DNA from: an uncultured Bacteroidales bacterium
Lineage (GTDB): Bacteria; Bacteroidota; Bacteroidia; Bacteroidales; UBA932
Assembly (NCBI GenBank): GCA_900316525.1
Contig: ONDF01000006.1
Coordinates: forward strand, 1 to 64,000
Reading direction: 5' to 3'
DNA length: 64,000 nt
Positions 52,236 to 61,481 of this stretch are shown here, one piece after another. A program made the position numbers and the translations under genes. Every line of letters begins with the position of its first letter. Position 1 is the first letter of the stretch. Under the pieces are notes generated by a model. The model saw nothing but the letters and a program-made list of their open reading frames with translations, had not been told where the DNA came from and did no database searches.

Positions 52236-54611
52236 ATGAAGAGAATCACCCTTCTGTTGACAGCCGCCCTCGCCGCCCTTGCGGCCTCGGCGCAACCTAA
52301 ACTGAACAAGAACAACATCGACGAAGTCCTGCAGGCGATGACCCTGGAGGAGAAGGCCACCCTGCTGGTCGGCACCGGCTGGGGCAGCATGGTCGGCGGC
52401 CTCACGGGCTCCGACGAGGTCCTGGTCTCCGGCGCCGCCGGCACCACCCGGGCCGTCCCGCGCCTGGGCATCCCGCAGACCGTCCTCTCCGACGGCCCTG
52501 CCGGCCTCCGCATCAACCCCACCCGTCCCGGCACGGACAAGACGTTCTACTGCACGGGCTTCCCGGTGGGCACCTCCCTGGCATCGACCTGGAACACGCC
52601 GCTGGTGGAGGAACTCACCACCGCGATGGGCGAGGAAGTGAAGGAATACGGGGCGGACGTCCTCCTGGCCCCGGGCATGAACCTGCACCGGAACCCCCTC
52701 TGCGGCCGTAATTTCGAGTATTTCTCCGAGGATCCCCTCCTGACCGGCAAGATGGCCGCCGCCTACACCCGCGGCATCCAGTCCAACGGCGTGGGCGTTT
52801 CCGTCAAGCATTTCGCCGGCAACAGCCAGGAGACGAACCGCATGGCGAATGACGCCCGCATCAATCCGCGCGCCCTCCGCGAGCTCTACCTCAAGGGCTT
52901 CGAGATCGCCGTCAAGGAGTCCGATCCCTGGACTATCATGTCCTCCTACAACCGGATCAACGGTCCCTACACGCAGGCGAACCGCGACCTGCTGTATACC
53001 ATTCTCCGCGAGGAATGGGGCTTCAAGGGCATCGTGATGACCGACTGGACCGGCCCCCGCAAGACCGTCGAGCAGATCGGCGCCATCAACGACCTCCTGG
53101 AGCCGGGCATGGACTTCTTCATCGGCGAAATCGTCGCCGGCGTCCAGAACGGCACCCTCAAGATCGAGGATGTGGACATGTGCGTCCGCAACATGCTCAA
53201 CTACATTGTCAAGACCCCTCGTTTCCAGGGTTACAAGTACTCCGACAAGCCGGACCTGGAAGGCCATGCGAAACTCGTCCGCAAAGCGGCCGCCGAGGGC
53301 CTGGTCCTCCTGGAGAACAACGGCGTCCTGCCGCTGAAAGGCGTGAAGAAGGTCGCGCTGTACGGCGTGGGCTCCTATGACTTCATCGCCGGCGGCACCG
53401 GCTCCGGCAACGTGAACAAGCAATATGTCCGCAACGTGGCCGAAGGCCTCCGCGTCAACGGTTTCGAGGTCGACGAGGGCATCGAGAACTGGTACAAGCA
53501 GTACATCGCCCTGCAGAAGACGGAACTCCAGAACAACGCCTCTCCCACGTCCGTCCTGCTCGGCGAGCCCGTCATCCCCGAGATGAACGTGTCCCGCGGC
53601 TTCATCGACAAGACGGTCCCCCAGTCCGACATCGCCATCCTCACGATTTCCCGCAATGCGGGTGAAGGCGGCGACCGCCGGGCCGAAGACGGCGACTGGA
53701 CGCTGACGGGCGCCGAGCGCAAGCTCCTGCAGGACCTCTGCGACGCCTACCACTATGCCGGCAAGCCGGTGGTCGTGGTGCTGAACATCGGCGGCGTCAT
53801 CGAGACCGCTTCCTGGAAGAACCTGCCGGATGCCGTGCTGCTCGCCTGGACCCCCGGCCAGGAAGGCGGATACACGGTGGCCGACGTCCTATGCGGCGCT
53901 TCCTACCCCTCCGGAAAACTCCCGATGACCTTCCCGGTCACCTACTTCGACATCCCGTCCTCCTACAACTTCCCCTTCGACTATGTGGGCGACGGTTCCA
54001 TGAACCCGTTCGCCTCGAACGAAGAGGATGAGTCCACGAACGAGCTCCTGGCCATGTTCGGCATGGGCCGTGTGAAAAAGCCCAACGTGGACTTCACCGA
54101 ATACAAGGAAGGCATCTGGGTGGGGTACCGCTACTTCACCACCGTCGGCAAGAATGTGTCCTATCCGTTCGGCTACGGCCTCTCCTACACGGCCTTCACC
54201 TATTCCAAGCCGGCCGTGAAAGTGGCCAAGGACGGCACCGTCACCGCCACCGTCACCGTGACCAACACCGGTTCCTTCGCCGGTAAGGAAGCCGTGCAGC
54301 TGTACGTCACCGCTCCGGATGGCGGCCTCGTGAAGCCCGCCTGCGAGCTCCGCGCCTTCGCCAAGACCCGCGAACTGAAGCCCGGCGAGAGCCAGACGCT
54401 CACCCTGACCGTGGATCCGTACACCCTCGCTTCCTTCAACGAGGAGACCAGCGCTTGGGAGACCGCCGCGGGCGCCTACACCGCGCACTTCGGCGCTTCC
54501 GTCGCCGACATCCGCGCCTCCCTCCCCTTCAAGGTCGCCAAGGCCCAGACCTGGCCCGTGAACCGCGTGATGCTCCCCAAGGAGCCCGTGCAGGAGATCC
54601 ACGTGAAATAA
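52236..54611 (+). CDS. Glycoside hydrolase family 3 beta-glucosidase-type
   Basis: A 791-residue GH3 with a signal peptide (ITLLLTAALAALAASA). The start at 52236 is chosen because the long in-frame extension back to 50928 is antisense to CE2. Motifs: GMNLHRNPLCGRNFEYFSEDP, KHFAGNSQETNR, the nucleophile Asp in IVMTDWTGPRKT, VLLENNGVLPL, GSYDFIAGGTGSGNV and FGYGLSYTAFTYS at the C-terminal FnIII-like domain. Divergent from CE2-GH95 with a shared operator. A terminator follows. It probably removes beta-linked terminal glucose. Confidence 0.94.
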   Translation: MKRITLLLTAALAALAASAQPKLNKNNIDEVLQAMTLEEKATLLVGTGWGSMVGGLTGSDEVLVSGAAGTTRAVPRLGIPQTVLSDGPAGLRINPTRPGTDKTFYCTGFPVGTSLASTWNTPLVEELTTAMGEEVKEYGADVLLAPGMNLHRNPLCGRNFEYFSEDPLLTGKMAAAYTRGIQSNGVGVSVKHFAGNSQETNRMANDARINPRALRELYLKGFEIAVKESDPWTIMSSYNRINGPYTQANRDLLYTILREEWGFKGIVMTDWTGPRKTVEQIGAINDLLEPGMDFFIGEIVAGVQNGTLKIEDVDMCVRNMLNYIVKTPRFQGYKYSDKPDLEGHAKLVRKAAAEGLVLLENNGVLPLKGVKKVALYGVGSYDFIAGGTGSGNVNKQYVRNVAEGLRVNGFEVDEGIENWYKQYIALQKTELQNNASPTSVLLGEPVIPEMNVSRGFIDKTVPQSDIAILTISRNAGEGGDRRAEDGDWTLTGAERKLLQDLCDAYHYAGKPVVVVLNIGGVIETASWKNLPDAVLLAWTPGQEGGYTVADVLCGASYPSGKLPMTFPVTYFDIPSSYNFPFDYVGDGSMNPFASNEEDESTNELLAMFGMGRVKKPNVDFTEYKEGIWVGYRYFTTVGKNVSYPFGYGLSYTAFTYSKPAVKVAKDGTVTATVTVTNTGSFAGKEAVQLYVTAPDGGLVKPACELRAFAKTRELKPGESQTLTLTVDPYTLASFNEETSAWETAAGAYTAHFGASVADIRASLPFKVAKAQTWPVNRVMLPKEPVQEIHVK

Positions 54612-54651
54612 ACCGTCCCGACCAATCCGCTGTAACACAGCGTATTACACA

Positions 54652-54683
54652 AAACTCCCTGGTGCAAATGTACCAGGGAGTTT
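54652..54683. terminator. Bidirectional intrinsic terminator
   Basis: Perfect 12-bp stem (54652-54663 with 54672-54683), 8-nt loop. It ends GH3 on the + strand (TTTCTT follows) and the CreD gene on the - strand. Confidence 0.85.
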
Positions 54684-54726
54684 CTTATAATGAGTTGTAT
54701 GTCAATGACTTGAGCGGGACGGGGGG

Positions 54727-55989
54727 TCAGGCCTCGGAGCGCTTGTTCAGGTTCGTCGTGAGGTACATGATGCCGACCAGCAGGACGAACAGCAGGAGGG
54801 TGCCGGAAAGAAGCGCGTAAGTCTGCATCTGAAGCAGGATGTAGCTCAGCACATAGGCCACGGCGACGAGGGCGGTCAGGAGATACGCCGTCTTGTCGCG
54901 CAGGATACCGCGGAAGTAGCCGAAGAGGGCGGCGACGGTCATCAGGGCCGCCAGGCCGTAGGCCACCGGGAAGCGCATGAATTCGGAGAACGAAAGCACG
55001 AGCGCATAGAATAGCACCAGGGACAGGCCGATGACGAGATACTGGACCAGGTCGATCTTCTTCTTCCCGACCAGTTCCACCGCCAGGCCGGCGATGAACA
55101 CCAGCAGGATCACGAGGATGCCGTACTTGGCGGAACGCGTGGTCTGCTGGTACTGCGTCACGCCTTGGAGCATGTTCACGCCGAAGGAGGTGTCGTCGGG
55201 ATCGCCGCGGTTGATCTCGGAGACGGACCAGCGGGCGGTGAAGCCCTCGTCCGTCACTTCCCGTTCGGACGGCAGGAAATCGCCCGTGAAGGAAGGATCC
55301 GGGCAGTTGGAGCGCATCTTGACCTCGGTGATGCCGCCGTAAGGGCGGACTTTCAGGGAGGAAGAGCCCTTTACGCGATAGGTAAGCCGGAACGGGAGGA
55401 CCGTCTCTCCGTCCATGAGGGCCTTGTCCAGGTCGATGGCCTCGGAAAGGGTTCCCTTGCTGTTGTCGGGCATATACTCGTCCAGCTGGCTGGAACCGGA
55501 ATGGAAGGCGTAGGCCTTTTCACCCAGGGTGATGTCCACGCTGCCGTCGATGCCCCGCAGGTCGGTCATGCCGGTCACGACCAGCTGTTCCGTCAGGTTT
55601 TCCCCGGCAAAGTAGGCCGGGATGACGAAATCGCCCGTCACGACGACATCGGCCCCGTAGACCATGATGTCGTAGATGGAGCGGTGGAGCGTCTGGGTCT
55701 GCGCGTCGATATCATAGTCGAGCGTCCGGGGATAGACGGTCCCGGTCGCCAGCTTGACCGTCTTTTTCTGGTCCTTGTCCAGCAGTTCGGTCTCGTAGGA
55801 GAGCTTCAGGACCGGGCCGGTGAGCGTCTGGGCGCGGCCCCAGCTGGCCGACACTTCTTCCCGGCTGGAATCGGCGGCATCCTGCCGGTCTTCGATCTGG
55901 CCCATCACCATCGCCAGCGGAATGAGCATCAGCAGGGCGAGGACGCCCATGAGGGCGATTTTCAGGGGAAGGGAATCTTTCAGTTTCAT
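54727..55989 (-). CDS. creD: CreD-family inner-membrane protein
   Basis: A 420-residue membrane protein. The start is MKLKDSLPLKIALMG at 55989; the longer ORF to 56121 overlaps ettA. One N-terminal TM helix, a periplasmic region of about 250 residues (VYPRTLDYDIDAQTQTLHRSIYDIMVY, WSVSEINRG) and about six C-terminal TM helices (YGILVILLVFIAGLAVELV onward) match CreD. CreD is linked to envelope stress and beta-lactam response in Proteobacteria via CreBC; no creBC genes are in this window. It is divergent from ettA with about 50 bp between starts. Confidence 0.92.
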   Translation of the reverse strand: MKLKDSLPLKIALMGVLALLMLIPLAMVMGQIEDRQDAADSSREEVSASWGRAQTLTGPVLKLSYETELLDKDQKKTVKLATGTVYPRTLDYDIDAQTQTLHRSIYDIMVYGADVVVTGDFVIPAYFAGENLTEQLVVTGMTDLRGIDGSVDITLGEKAYAFHSGSSQLDEYMPDNSKGTLSEAIDLDKALMDGETVLPFRLTYRVKGSSSLKVRPYGGITEVKMRSNCPDPSFTGDFLPSEREVTDEGFTARWSVSEINRGDPDDTSFGVNMLQGVTQYQQTTRSAKYGILVILLVFIAGLAVELVGKKKIDLVQYLVIGLSLVLFYALVLSFSEFMRFPVAYGLAALMTVAALFGYFRGILRDKTAYLLTALVAVAYVLSYILLQMQTYALLSGTLLLFVLLVGIMYLTTNLNKRSEA

Positions 55990-56001
55990 CAATATTTTCC
56001 T

Positions 56002-56009
56002 TATCTTTG
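56002..56009 (+). promoter_or_regulatory. -7 box for ettA
   Basis: TATCTTTG, 29 bp before the ATG at 56039. No TTG lies at the -33 position. Confidence 0.6.
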
Positions 56010-56038
56010 TGGAGATAGCAACCAGCAAAAACAAAGCC

Positions 56039-57715
56039 ATGGCTGACGAAAAGATCATTTTCTCGATGAACGGGGTGGGGAAAGTCCTCCCGCACAACAA
56101 CAAGGTCATTCTCAAGGACATCTACCTGTCCTTCTTCTACGGGGCGAAAATCGGCATCATCGGCCTCAACGGCTCCGGTAAGTCCACGCTCCTCAAGATC
56201 ATCGCCGGGGTGGAGAAATCCTTCAAGGGCGAGGTCGTGTGGGCGCCCGGCTACACCGTCGGATACCTCGCGCAGGAGCCGGAGATGGACCCGGACAAGA
56301 CCGTCATCGAGGTGGTCCAGGAGGGCGTGCAGGAAGTGATGGACGTCCTCGCGGAATACAACGACATCTCGATGAAGTTCATGGAGCCGATGGACAACGA
56401 CGAGATGAACCGCCTCATCGAGCGCCAGGGCGAGCTCACCGAGCTCATCGAGCACCTGGACGGCTGGGAGATCGACGCGAAGCTGGAACGGGCAATGGAC
56501 GCCCTCCAGTGCCCGCCTTCGGACGCGAAGGTCCGCACGCTCTCCGGCGGCGAAAGGCGCCGCGTGGCGCTGTGCCGCCTCCTCCTCCAGCAGCCGGACG
56601 TCCTCCTGCTGGACGAGCCCACGAACCATCTGGACACCGAGTCCATCCAGTGGCTGGAAGCGCACCTGCAGCAGTACAAGGGCACGGTCATCGCCGTCAC
56701 GCACGACCGTTACTTCCTGGACAACGTCGCCGGCTGGATCCTGGAGCTGGACCGCGGCGAGGGCATTCCCTGGAAGGGCAACTACTCCTCCTGGCTGGAC
56801 CAGAAGACGAAGCGCCTCGCGATGGAGGAGAAGCAGGAGTCCAAGCGCCGGAAGACGCTGGAACGCGAGCTGGAATGGGTCCGGATGGCCCCGAAGGCCC
56901 GCCAGGCCAAGCAGAAGGCCCGTCTGGGCGCCTATGAGAAACTCGCTTCGGCCGATGTCAAGCAGAAGGAGGCGAACCTCGAGATCTACATCCCCAACGG
57001 ACCGCACCTGGGCAACAAGGTCATCCGCTTCAACGACGTGTCCAAGGCCTACGACGGCAAGGTGCTGTTCGAGCACCTGACCTTCGAACTCCCGCCGGCC
57101 GGCATCGTGGGCGTCATCGGCCCGAACGGCGCCGGCAAGACCACCCTCTTCCGCCTGATCATGGGCATCGAGCAGCCCGACAGCGGCACCATCGAGATCG
57201 GCGACACCGTGAAGATCGCGTACGTGGACCAGCAGCACAAGTCCATCGACCCGGACAAGACCGTCTATGAGACCATCGCCGGCAACTCCGAATGGGTCCG
57301 GCTCGGCAACCGCGACATCAACGCCCGTTCCTGGGTGTCCCGGTTCAATTTCTCCGGCGCCGACCAGGAAAAGCTGTGCGGCGTCCTCTCGGGCGGCGAG
57401 CGAAACCGCCTGCACCTCGCCCTCACCCTGAAGGACGAAGGCAACGTCCTCCTCCTCGACGAACCGACCAACGACGTGGATGTCAACACCATCCGCGCCC
57501 TGGAGGAAGGCCTGGACGGCTTCGCGGGCTGCGCCGTCGTGGTGAGCCACGACCGCTGGTTCCTGGACCGTATCGCCACGCACATCCTCGCCTTCGAGGG
57601 CGACTCCCAGGTCGTCTTCTTCGACGGCAACTATTCCGAATACGAGGCCAATAAAAAGATGCGCCTGGGCGATGTGGAGCCCAAGCGCTTCAAATACAAG
57701 AAGTTGATGGAGTAA
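56039..57715 (+). CDS. ettA: ABC-F energy-dependent translational throttle protein
   Basis: A 558-residue cytosolic ABC-F ATPase, the usual EttA size (E. coli 555). Two ATPase halves: GLNGSGKST, LSGGERRRVALCRLL, LLLDEPTNHLD and then GPNGAGKTT, LSGGERNRLHLAL, LLLDEPTNDVD. The linker with basic RKTLERELEWVRMAPKARQAK is the tRNA-interacting motif region. No TM segments. EttA binds the ribosomal E site and gates translation with ATP/ADP. The upstream frame (to 55820) is rejected because it runs antisense to creD. Monocistronic. Confidence 0.96.
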   Translation: MADEKIIFSMNGVGKVLPHNNKVILKDIYLSFFYGAKIGIIGLNGSGKSTLLKIIAGVEKSFKGEVVWAPGYTVGYLAQEPEMDPDKTVIEVVQEGVQEVMDVLAEYNDISMKFMEPMDNDEMNRLIERQGELTELIEHLDGWEIDAKLERAMDALQCPPSDAKVRTLSGGERRRVALCRLLLQQPDVLLLDEPTNHLDTESIQWLEAHLQQYKGTVIAVTHDRYFLDNVAGWILELDRGEGIPWKGNYSSWLDQKTKRLAMEEKQESKRRKTLERELEWVRMAPKARQAKQKARLGAYEKLASADVKQKEANLEIYIPNGPHLGNKVIRFNDVSKAYDGKVLFEHLTFELPPAGIVGVIGPNGAGKTTLFRLIMGIEQPDSGTIEIGDTVKIAYVDQQHKSIDPDKTVYETIAGNSEWVRLGNRDINARSWVSRFNFSGADQEKLCGVLSGGERNRLHLALTLKDEGNVLLLDEPTNDVDVNTIRALEEGLDGFAGCAVVVSHDRWFLDRIATHILAFEGDSQVVFFDGNYSEYEANKKMRLGDVEPKRFKYKKLME

Positions 57716-58756
57716 TCAACGGTCCAGGACGAGGTCCTGCCGGACTTCCCCGCCCTGCAGGCGGACCCAGGTCCGGAACGGACGGGCGCCCTGCGTGAAC
57801 TGGAAGACGCGCGCGCCGCTCGGCCCCAGGTGGTTATAGGTGGTGTCGCAACCGCTGAAGCGGCCGTAGATGTAGTACATCTGGCCATAGTCCAGGACAT
57901 AGTCGCAGTCGTGGTCGTGGCCGTTGACGATGGCCTGGATGTCGCCCAACTCCCGCATCTGGGCCAGCAGGCCCGAGTTCAGGCGGGACGGGCAGGGCGG
58001 CTCGCCGTTCTCGCCGGCGAGGAGGTTCCCGCCATTCGAAAGCCCTTCCGTGACCTCGCAAAGCGGGATGTGGAAGAAGGCCAGCGACGGGACGGGATGG
58101 CCGCCGTTCCCTTCCGTGAGCTTCGCGCTGAGGTTCCGGTACCATTCCAGCTGGGAGAAGCGGATGTAATCGTAACAGTGGATCTCCTCCTCCCCTTTCA
58201 GGATGACGGCGTCCATCGAATCGAACAGGTAGAGCGCCCGGTCCACGCCGCCGGGGCCGGAAAGCGTGATGACATCGTTGGAACAGCCGTAGACGCCCTC
58301 CTTGGGCGGGAGGTTCACGCAGCCCGGGATCTCCCGGATGATGCGGAACACTTCCTCCCGGGTGGAGCCGAACTGGGAATCGTGGTTTCCGAGGGCGACG
58401 GCGAACGGGATGCCCCGGTCCGCGATGGGCTGGAGGATCTCCTGCGCCGAGGGGATGTCCGGATGGCCGAACAGGATGTCGCCCGTATGGATGACGAGGT
58501 CGGGACGCTCGGCGTCCAGCATCTCGCGGACATTGCTCAGCGCCCGCTCGCTGCGGGGGTCGCCGGTGATGTAATGGGTGTCGGTAAACTGCAGGACTTT
58601 GAAGGTCCCGTCGGCGCCGTACCGGAAGTCCCGGGCGATCGCCAGTCGGGAGCCCTCTTCGCCTGTTTCCGGCCGCCGGCAACCGGCCAGGACCGGCGCC
58701 GCAGAAGCGGCCGCCGTCAGGAAAGCGGCATTCTTGAGGAAAGATCTGCGTTTCAT
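57716..58756 (-). CDS. Tat-exported calcineurin-like metallophosphoesterase
   Basis: A 346-residue protein. The start is MKRRSFLKNAAFLTAAASAAP, a Tat signal followed by LAGC, so probably exported and perhaps lipid-anchored. Metallophosphatase motifs in order: VLQFTDTHYITGD, VIHTGDILFGHP, VALGNHDSQFG, AFFHIPL and VNGHDHDCDYV. It could hydrolyse a phosphodiester or phosphomonoester in the envelope; the substrate is not clear. It is convergent with ettA (no space between stops) and divergent from the FAD oxidoreductase. Confidence 0.92.
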   Translation of the reverse strand: MKRRSFLKNAAFLTAAASAAPVLAGCRRPETGEEGSRLAIARDFRYGADGTFKVLQFTDTHYITGDPRSERALSNVREMLDAERPDLVIHTGDILFGHPDIPSAQEILQPIADRGIPFAVALGNHDSQFGSTREEVFRIIREIPGCVNLPPKEGVYGCSNDVITLSGPGGVDRALYLFDSMDAVILKGEEEIHCYDYIRFSQLEWYRNLSAKLTEGNGGHPVPSLAFFHIPLCEVTEGLSNGGNLLAGENGEPPCPSRLNSGLLAQMRELGDIQAIVNGHDHDCDYVLDYGQMYYIYGRFSGCDTTYNHLGPSGARVFQFTQGARPFRTWVRLQGGEVRQDLVLDR

Positions 58757-58779
58757 GGATACCAGGCTTTTTGTACTTT

Positions 58780-58807
58780 CAAATATAAGCATTATTCCGT
58801 AAATTTG
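58780..58807. promoter_or_regulatory. Divergent -7 boxes for phosphoesterase and FAD oxidoreductase
   Basis: Minus-strand TATATTTG (58787 to 58780) lies 23 bp before the phosphoesterase start. Plus-strand TAAATTTG (58800-58807) ends only 6 bp before the ATG at 58814, which would give a nearly leaderless mRNA if used. Confidence 0.5.
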
Positions 58808-58813
58808 TGGAGG

Positions 58814-60322
58814 ATGAAACGCTTTTTTACGATTGGGCTGTGCCTGGCCATCCTCTCCTGCACGCCGGTCTACGACGTCGTCGTGGCCGGCGGCGGCACG
58901 GGAGGAACCGCAGCCGCCATCGAGGCGGCACGCGACGGCGCCCACACCCTCGTCGTGGAGCCGACGCCCTGGCTGGGCGGGATGCTCACGGCGGCCGGGG
59001 TGAGCGCCATCGACGGGAACTACCGCCTCCGGGGCGGTCTTTTCGGAGAGTTCACGGACTCGCTCGCGGCCCGCTACGGCGGCTACGAGGCGCTGAAATC
59101 GGGCTGGGTGTCCAACATCCTGTTCAATCCGGCCGTCGGCGCGGAAGTCCTGCGGAACATGGCCGACGAGGCCGGCGTTGAAGTCCGGACGGGCCTGACT
59201 GTCAAGGAGATGACGCATCGGAAAAAGGGCGGATGGACACTCGCTTTCTCTGACGGCTCCCGGGCGCGGGCCCGGATTCTCATCGACGGGACCGAGCTGG
59301 GGGACATCGCGGAAAAGGCCGGCGCCGCGGAACTCAAGGACCGCATCACCGCCCAGGACCTCACCTATGTCGCCATCCTCAAGGAATATGAGGCTCCCGT
59401 GCCGATGGAAAAGCCGGAAGGCTACGACATCGACCTGTACCGGAACTCCTGCGACAATCCCCTGGCGGACAACCGGGACGGGTTCAATCCGCAGGGACAG
59501 CAGCTCTGGAGCCCGGAAATGATGCTCTCCTACGGCCGGCTGCCGGACGGGCACATCATGCTCAACTGGCCCGTCTGCGCCAACGACTACTTCGCGGAAT
59601 ACCTGGACATGACGCCCGCGGAGCGGGAGGAAGTCGTCCGGAAGGCGAAGCTCCGCACCCTGGGTTTCATCTATTTCCTGCAGCACGAGCTGGGCTATGA
59701 CCGGATCGGCATCGCCGACGACGTCTTCCCCACGGAGGACGGACTCCCCTTCTTCCCCTACTACCGGGAGGCGCGGCGCATCGCCGGCGTCGACACGATG
59801 ACCGTCGAAGCCGCGAAGGATCCCTATCGCTTTGATTTATACACCCGGGCCGTCGCCGTGGGCGACTACCCCGTGGACCATCACCATGTCCAGAATCCCC
59901 GGCACGAGGAGCTCTCGCACTTGTGGTTCGGGAAAATCCCGTCCTTCAGCGTGCCGCTGGGCGTGGTCGTTCCCGTGGATGTGGACGACCTCCTGGTGGC
60001 CGACAAGGCCATCTCGGTCTCCTGGGAAATGAACGGCGGCACCCGGCTTCAGCCGGTCGTGACGGGCCTGGGCCAGGCGGCAGGCGCACTGGCCGCGCTG
60101 GCCGTGAAAACCGGCCGCCAAGCGCGGGAAGTGCCCGTTTCCGAGGTGCAGGCCGTCCTGCTGGACCACGGTTGCTACCTCCTTCCTTTCCTGGACCTCA
60201 AGCCCTCCGACCCCGGCTTCCGCCAGCTGCAGGAGAAGGGCGTTCGCGGCGAAGTCCGGGGTACCGGCCGCAGCATGGGATGGGCCAACGAAACCTGGGT
60301 CAATCTGCCTGAAGATGAATAA
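58814..60322 (+). CDS. Lipoprotein FAD-dependent oxidoreductase
   Basis: A 502-residue protein of the FAD_oxidored family. Start at MKRFFTIGLCLAILSC, a lipobox signal. The dinucleotide fold is DVVVAGGGTGGTAAAIEAARDGAHTLVVE, then WLGGMLTAAGVSAIDGN; the late GGTRLQPVVTGLGQAAGALAALA is the usual FAD-capping end. Such envelope oxidoreductases are common in Bacteroidota glycan loci but substrates are rarely known. It overlaps the next gene by 8 bp. Confidence 0.9.
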   Translation: MKRFFTIGLCLAILSCTPVYDVVVAGGGTGGTAAAIEAARDGAHTLVVEPTPWLGGMLTAAGVSAIDGNYRLRGGLFGEFTDSLAARYGGYEALKSGWVSNILFNPAVGAEVLRNMADEAGVEVRTGLTVKEMTHRKKGGWTLAFSDGSRARARILIDGTELGDIAEKAGAAELKDRITAQDLTYVAILKEYEAPVPMEKPEGYDIDLYRNSCDNPLADNRDGFNPQGQQLWSPEMMLSYGRLPDGHIMLNWPVCANDYFAEYLDMTPAEREEVVRKAKLRTLGFIYFLQHELGYDRIGIADDVFPTEDGLPFFPYYREARRIAGVDTMTVEAAKDPYRFDLYTRAVAVGDYPVDHHHVQNPRHEELSHLWFGKIPSFSVPLGVVVPVDVDDLLVADKAISVSWEMNGGTRLQPVVTGLGQAAGALAALAVKTGRQAREVPVSEVQAVLLDHGCYLLPFLDLKPSDPGFRQLQEKGVRGEVRGTGRSMGWANETWVNLPEDE

Positions 60323-61481
60323 GAGAAACCTCGCCATCGACATGTTCCGGGGGCTGACCATGCTCCTGATGGTCTTTGTCAATGAATTCTGGAAAGTGTT
60401 CAATGTTCCCCACTGGCTGGAGCATTTCGCCACGATGGAGGACGGCATGGGCCTTTCCGACATCGTTTTCCCTATGTTCCTCTTCGCCATGGGCATGTCC
60501 ATCCCTTACGCGCTGGAGCGTAGGAGGGAGAAGGGATATTTCACGGAAAGTACGCTCAAGCACATCTTCAGCCGGACATTGGCCCTGCTGGTGATGGGCG
60601 CGTTCATCTGCAACCAGGAGTCGCGGGAGATGACCGGGAACCGGGGCCTGTGGGTCCTCCTGATGGTCGTAGGCTTCTTCCTCACCTGGAACCAGTATCC
60701 CAAGGACTGGAAGCCTGCCCGGTGGCTCAAACTCTCCGGCGTAATCCTCCTCGTCGCCCTCGCCTTCTGTTTCCGGTCCACGGACGGAGGCCTCTTCCAG
60801 GGCCTCTGGTGGGGTATCCTGGGCCAGATTGGCTGGATGTACCTGTTCTGCGCCATGGTCTGGCTGCTGTGCCGGGAACGGACGTGGATCATCCCCATCA
60901 TCTGGGCAGGCCTCTGCCTGGTGAACCTCACCGTCATCCCCATGCGGGACGGAAGCCAGCTCGTCGGCCCCAACATCCTGGCTGATTTTGCCAATGCACT
61001 CCAGCTTGGAAAGTGCTACGGCCCCATCATGGGCCTCGGCGGCGTCATGCTCACCGTAGCGGACTGGAAGCTTTCCGACCGTTCCAGCGGTCAGCGGATC
61101 GGCCTGGGGATTGCTGCTGCGGCCGTCCTTGCCGTCCTGGGGATGGCAGCCCATACCGGCTGGATCGTTTCCAAGAACCTCGGGACGCTCCCCTGGTGCC
61201 TCTTCGTCTGCGCCATTTCCGTGGCCCTGTACACGCTTCTGCGCTATATGGAAAAAAGGGGCTGGACCGGCTGGTTCAAACCCCTTGTTCCTGCGGGAAC
61301 CGCCACCCTGACGGTGTATATGATTCCCTATCTGTTTGTCGCCCTGTGGGTCTTTGTCAATCCCACCATCCCCGAGTGGCTGACCGGCTGGGTGGGCGTC
61401 GGCAAATGCGCCCTCATGGCGGCAGTCTATATCGCCTGCGCCTGGGGACTCACCAAGGCCGGCATCAAACTTAAAATCTGA
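60315..61481 (+). CDS. DUF5009 / HGSNAT-like membrane acyltransferase
   Basis: A 388-residue multi-TM protein. Starts MNKRNLAIDMFRGLTMLLMVFVNEFW, the characteristic N terminus of DUF5009 and heparan-alpha-glucosaminide N-acetyltransferase-like proteins (NagX family). It continues with SDIVFPMFLFAMGMSIPYALERR, and at least nine TM helices. These proteins move acetyl groups across the inner membrane onto sugars. It is coupled to the FAD oxidoreductase by an 8-bp overlap and ends 11 bp inside the convergent GHL10 gene. Confidence 0.88.
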   Translation: MNKRNLAIDMFRGLTMLLMVFVNEFWKVFNVPHWLEHFATMEDGMGLSDIVFPMFLFAMGMSIPYALERRREKGYFTESTLKHIFSRTLALLVMGAFICNQESREMTGNRGLWVLLMVVGFFLTWNQYPKDWKPARWLKLSGVILLVALAFCFRSTDGGLFQGLWWGILGQIGWMYLFCAMVWLLCRERTWIIPIIWAGLCLVNLTVIPMRDGSQLVGPNILADFANALQLGKCYGPIMGLGGVMLTVADWKLSDRSSGQRIGLGIAAAAVLAVLGMAAHTGWIVSKNLGTLPWCLFVCAISVALYTLLRYMEKRGWTGWFKPLVPAGTATLTVYMIPYLFVALWVFVNPTIPEWLTGWVGVGKCALMAAVYIACAWGLTKAGIKLKI

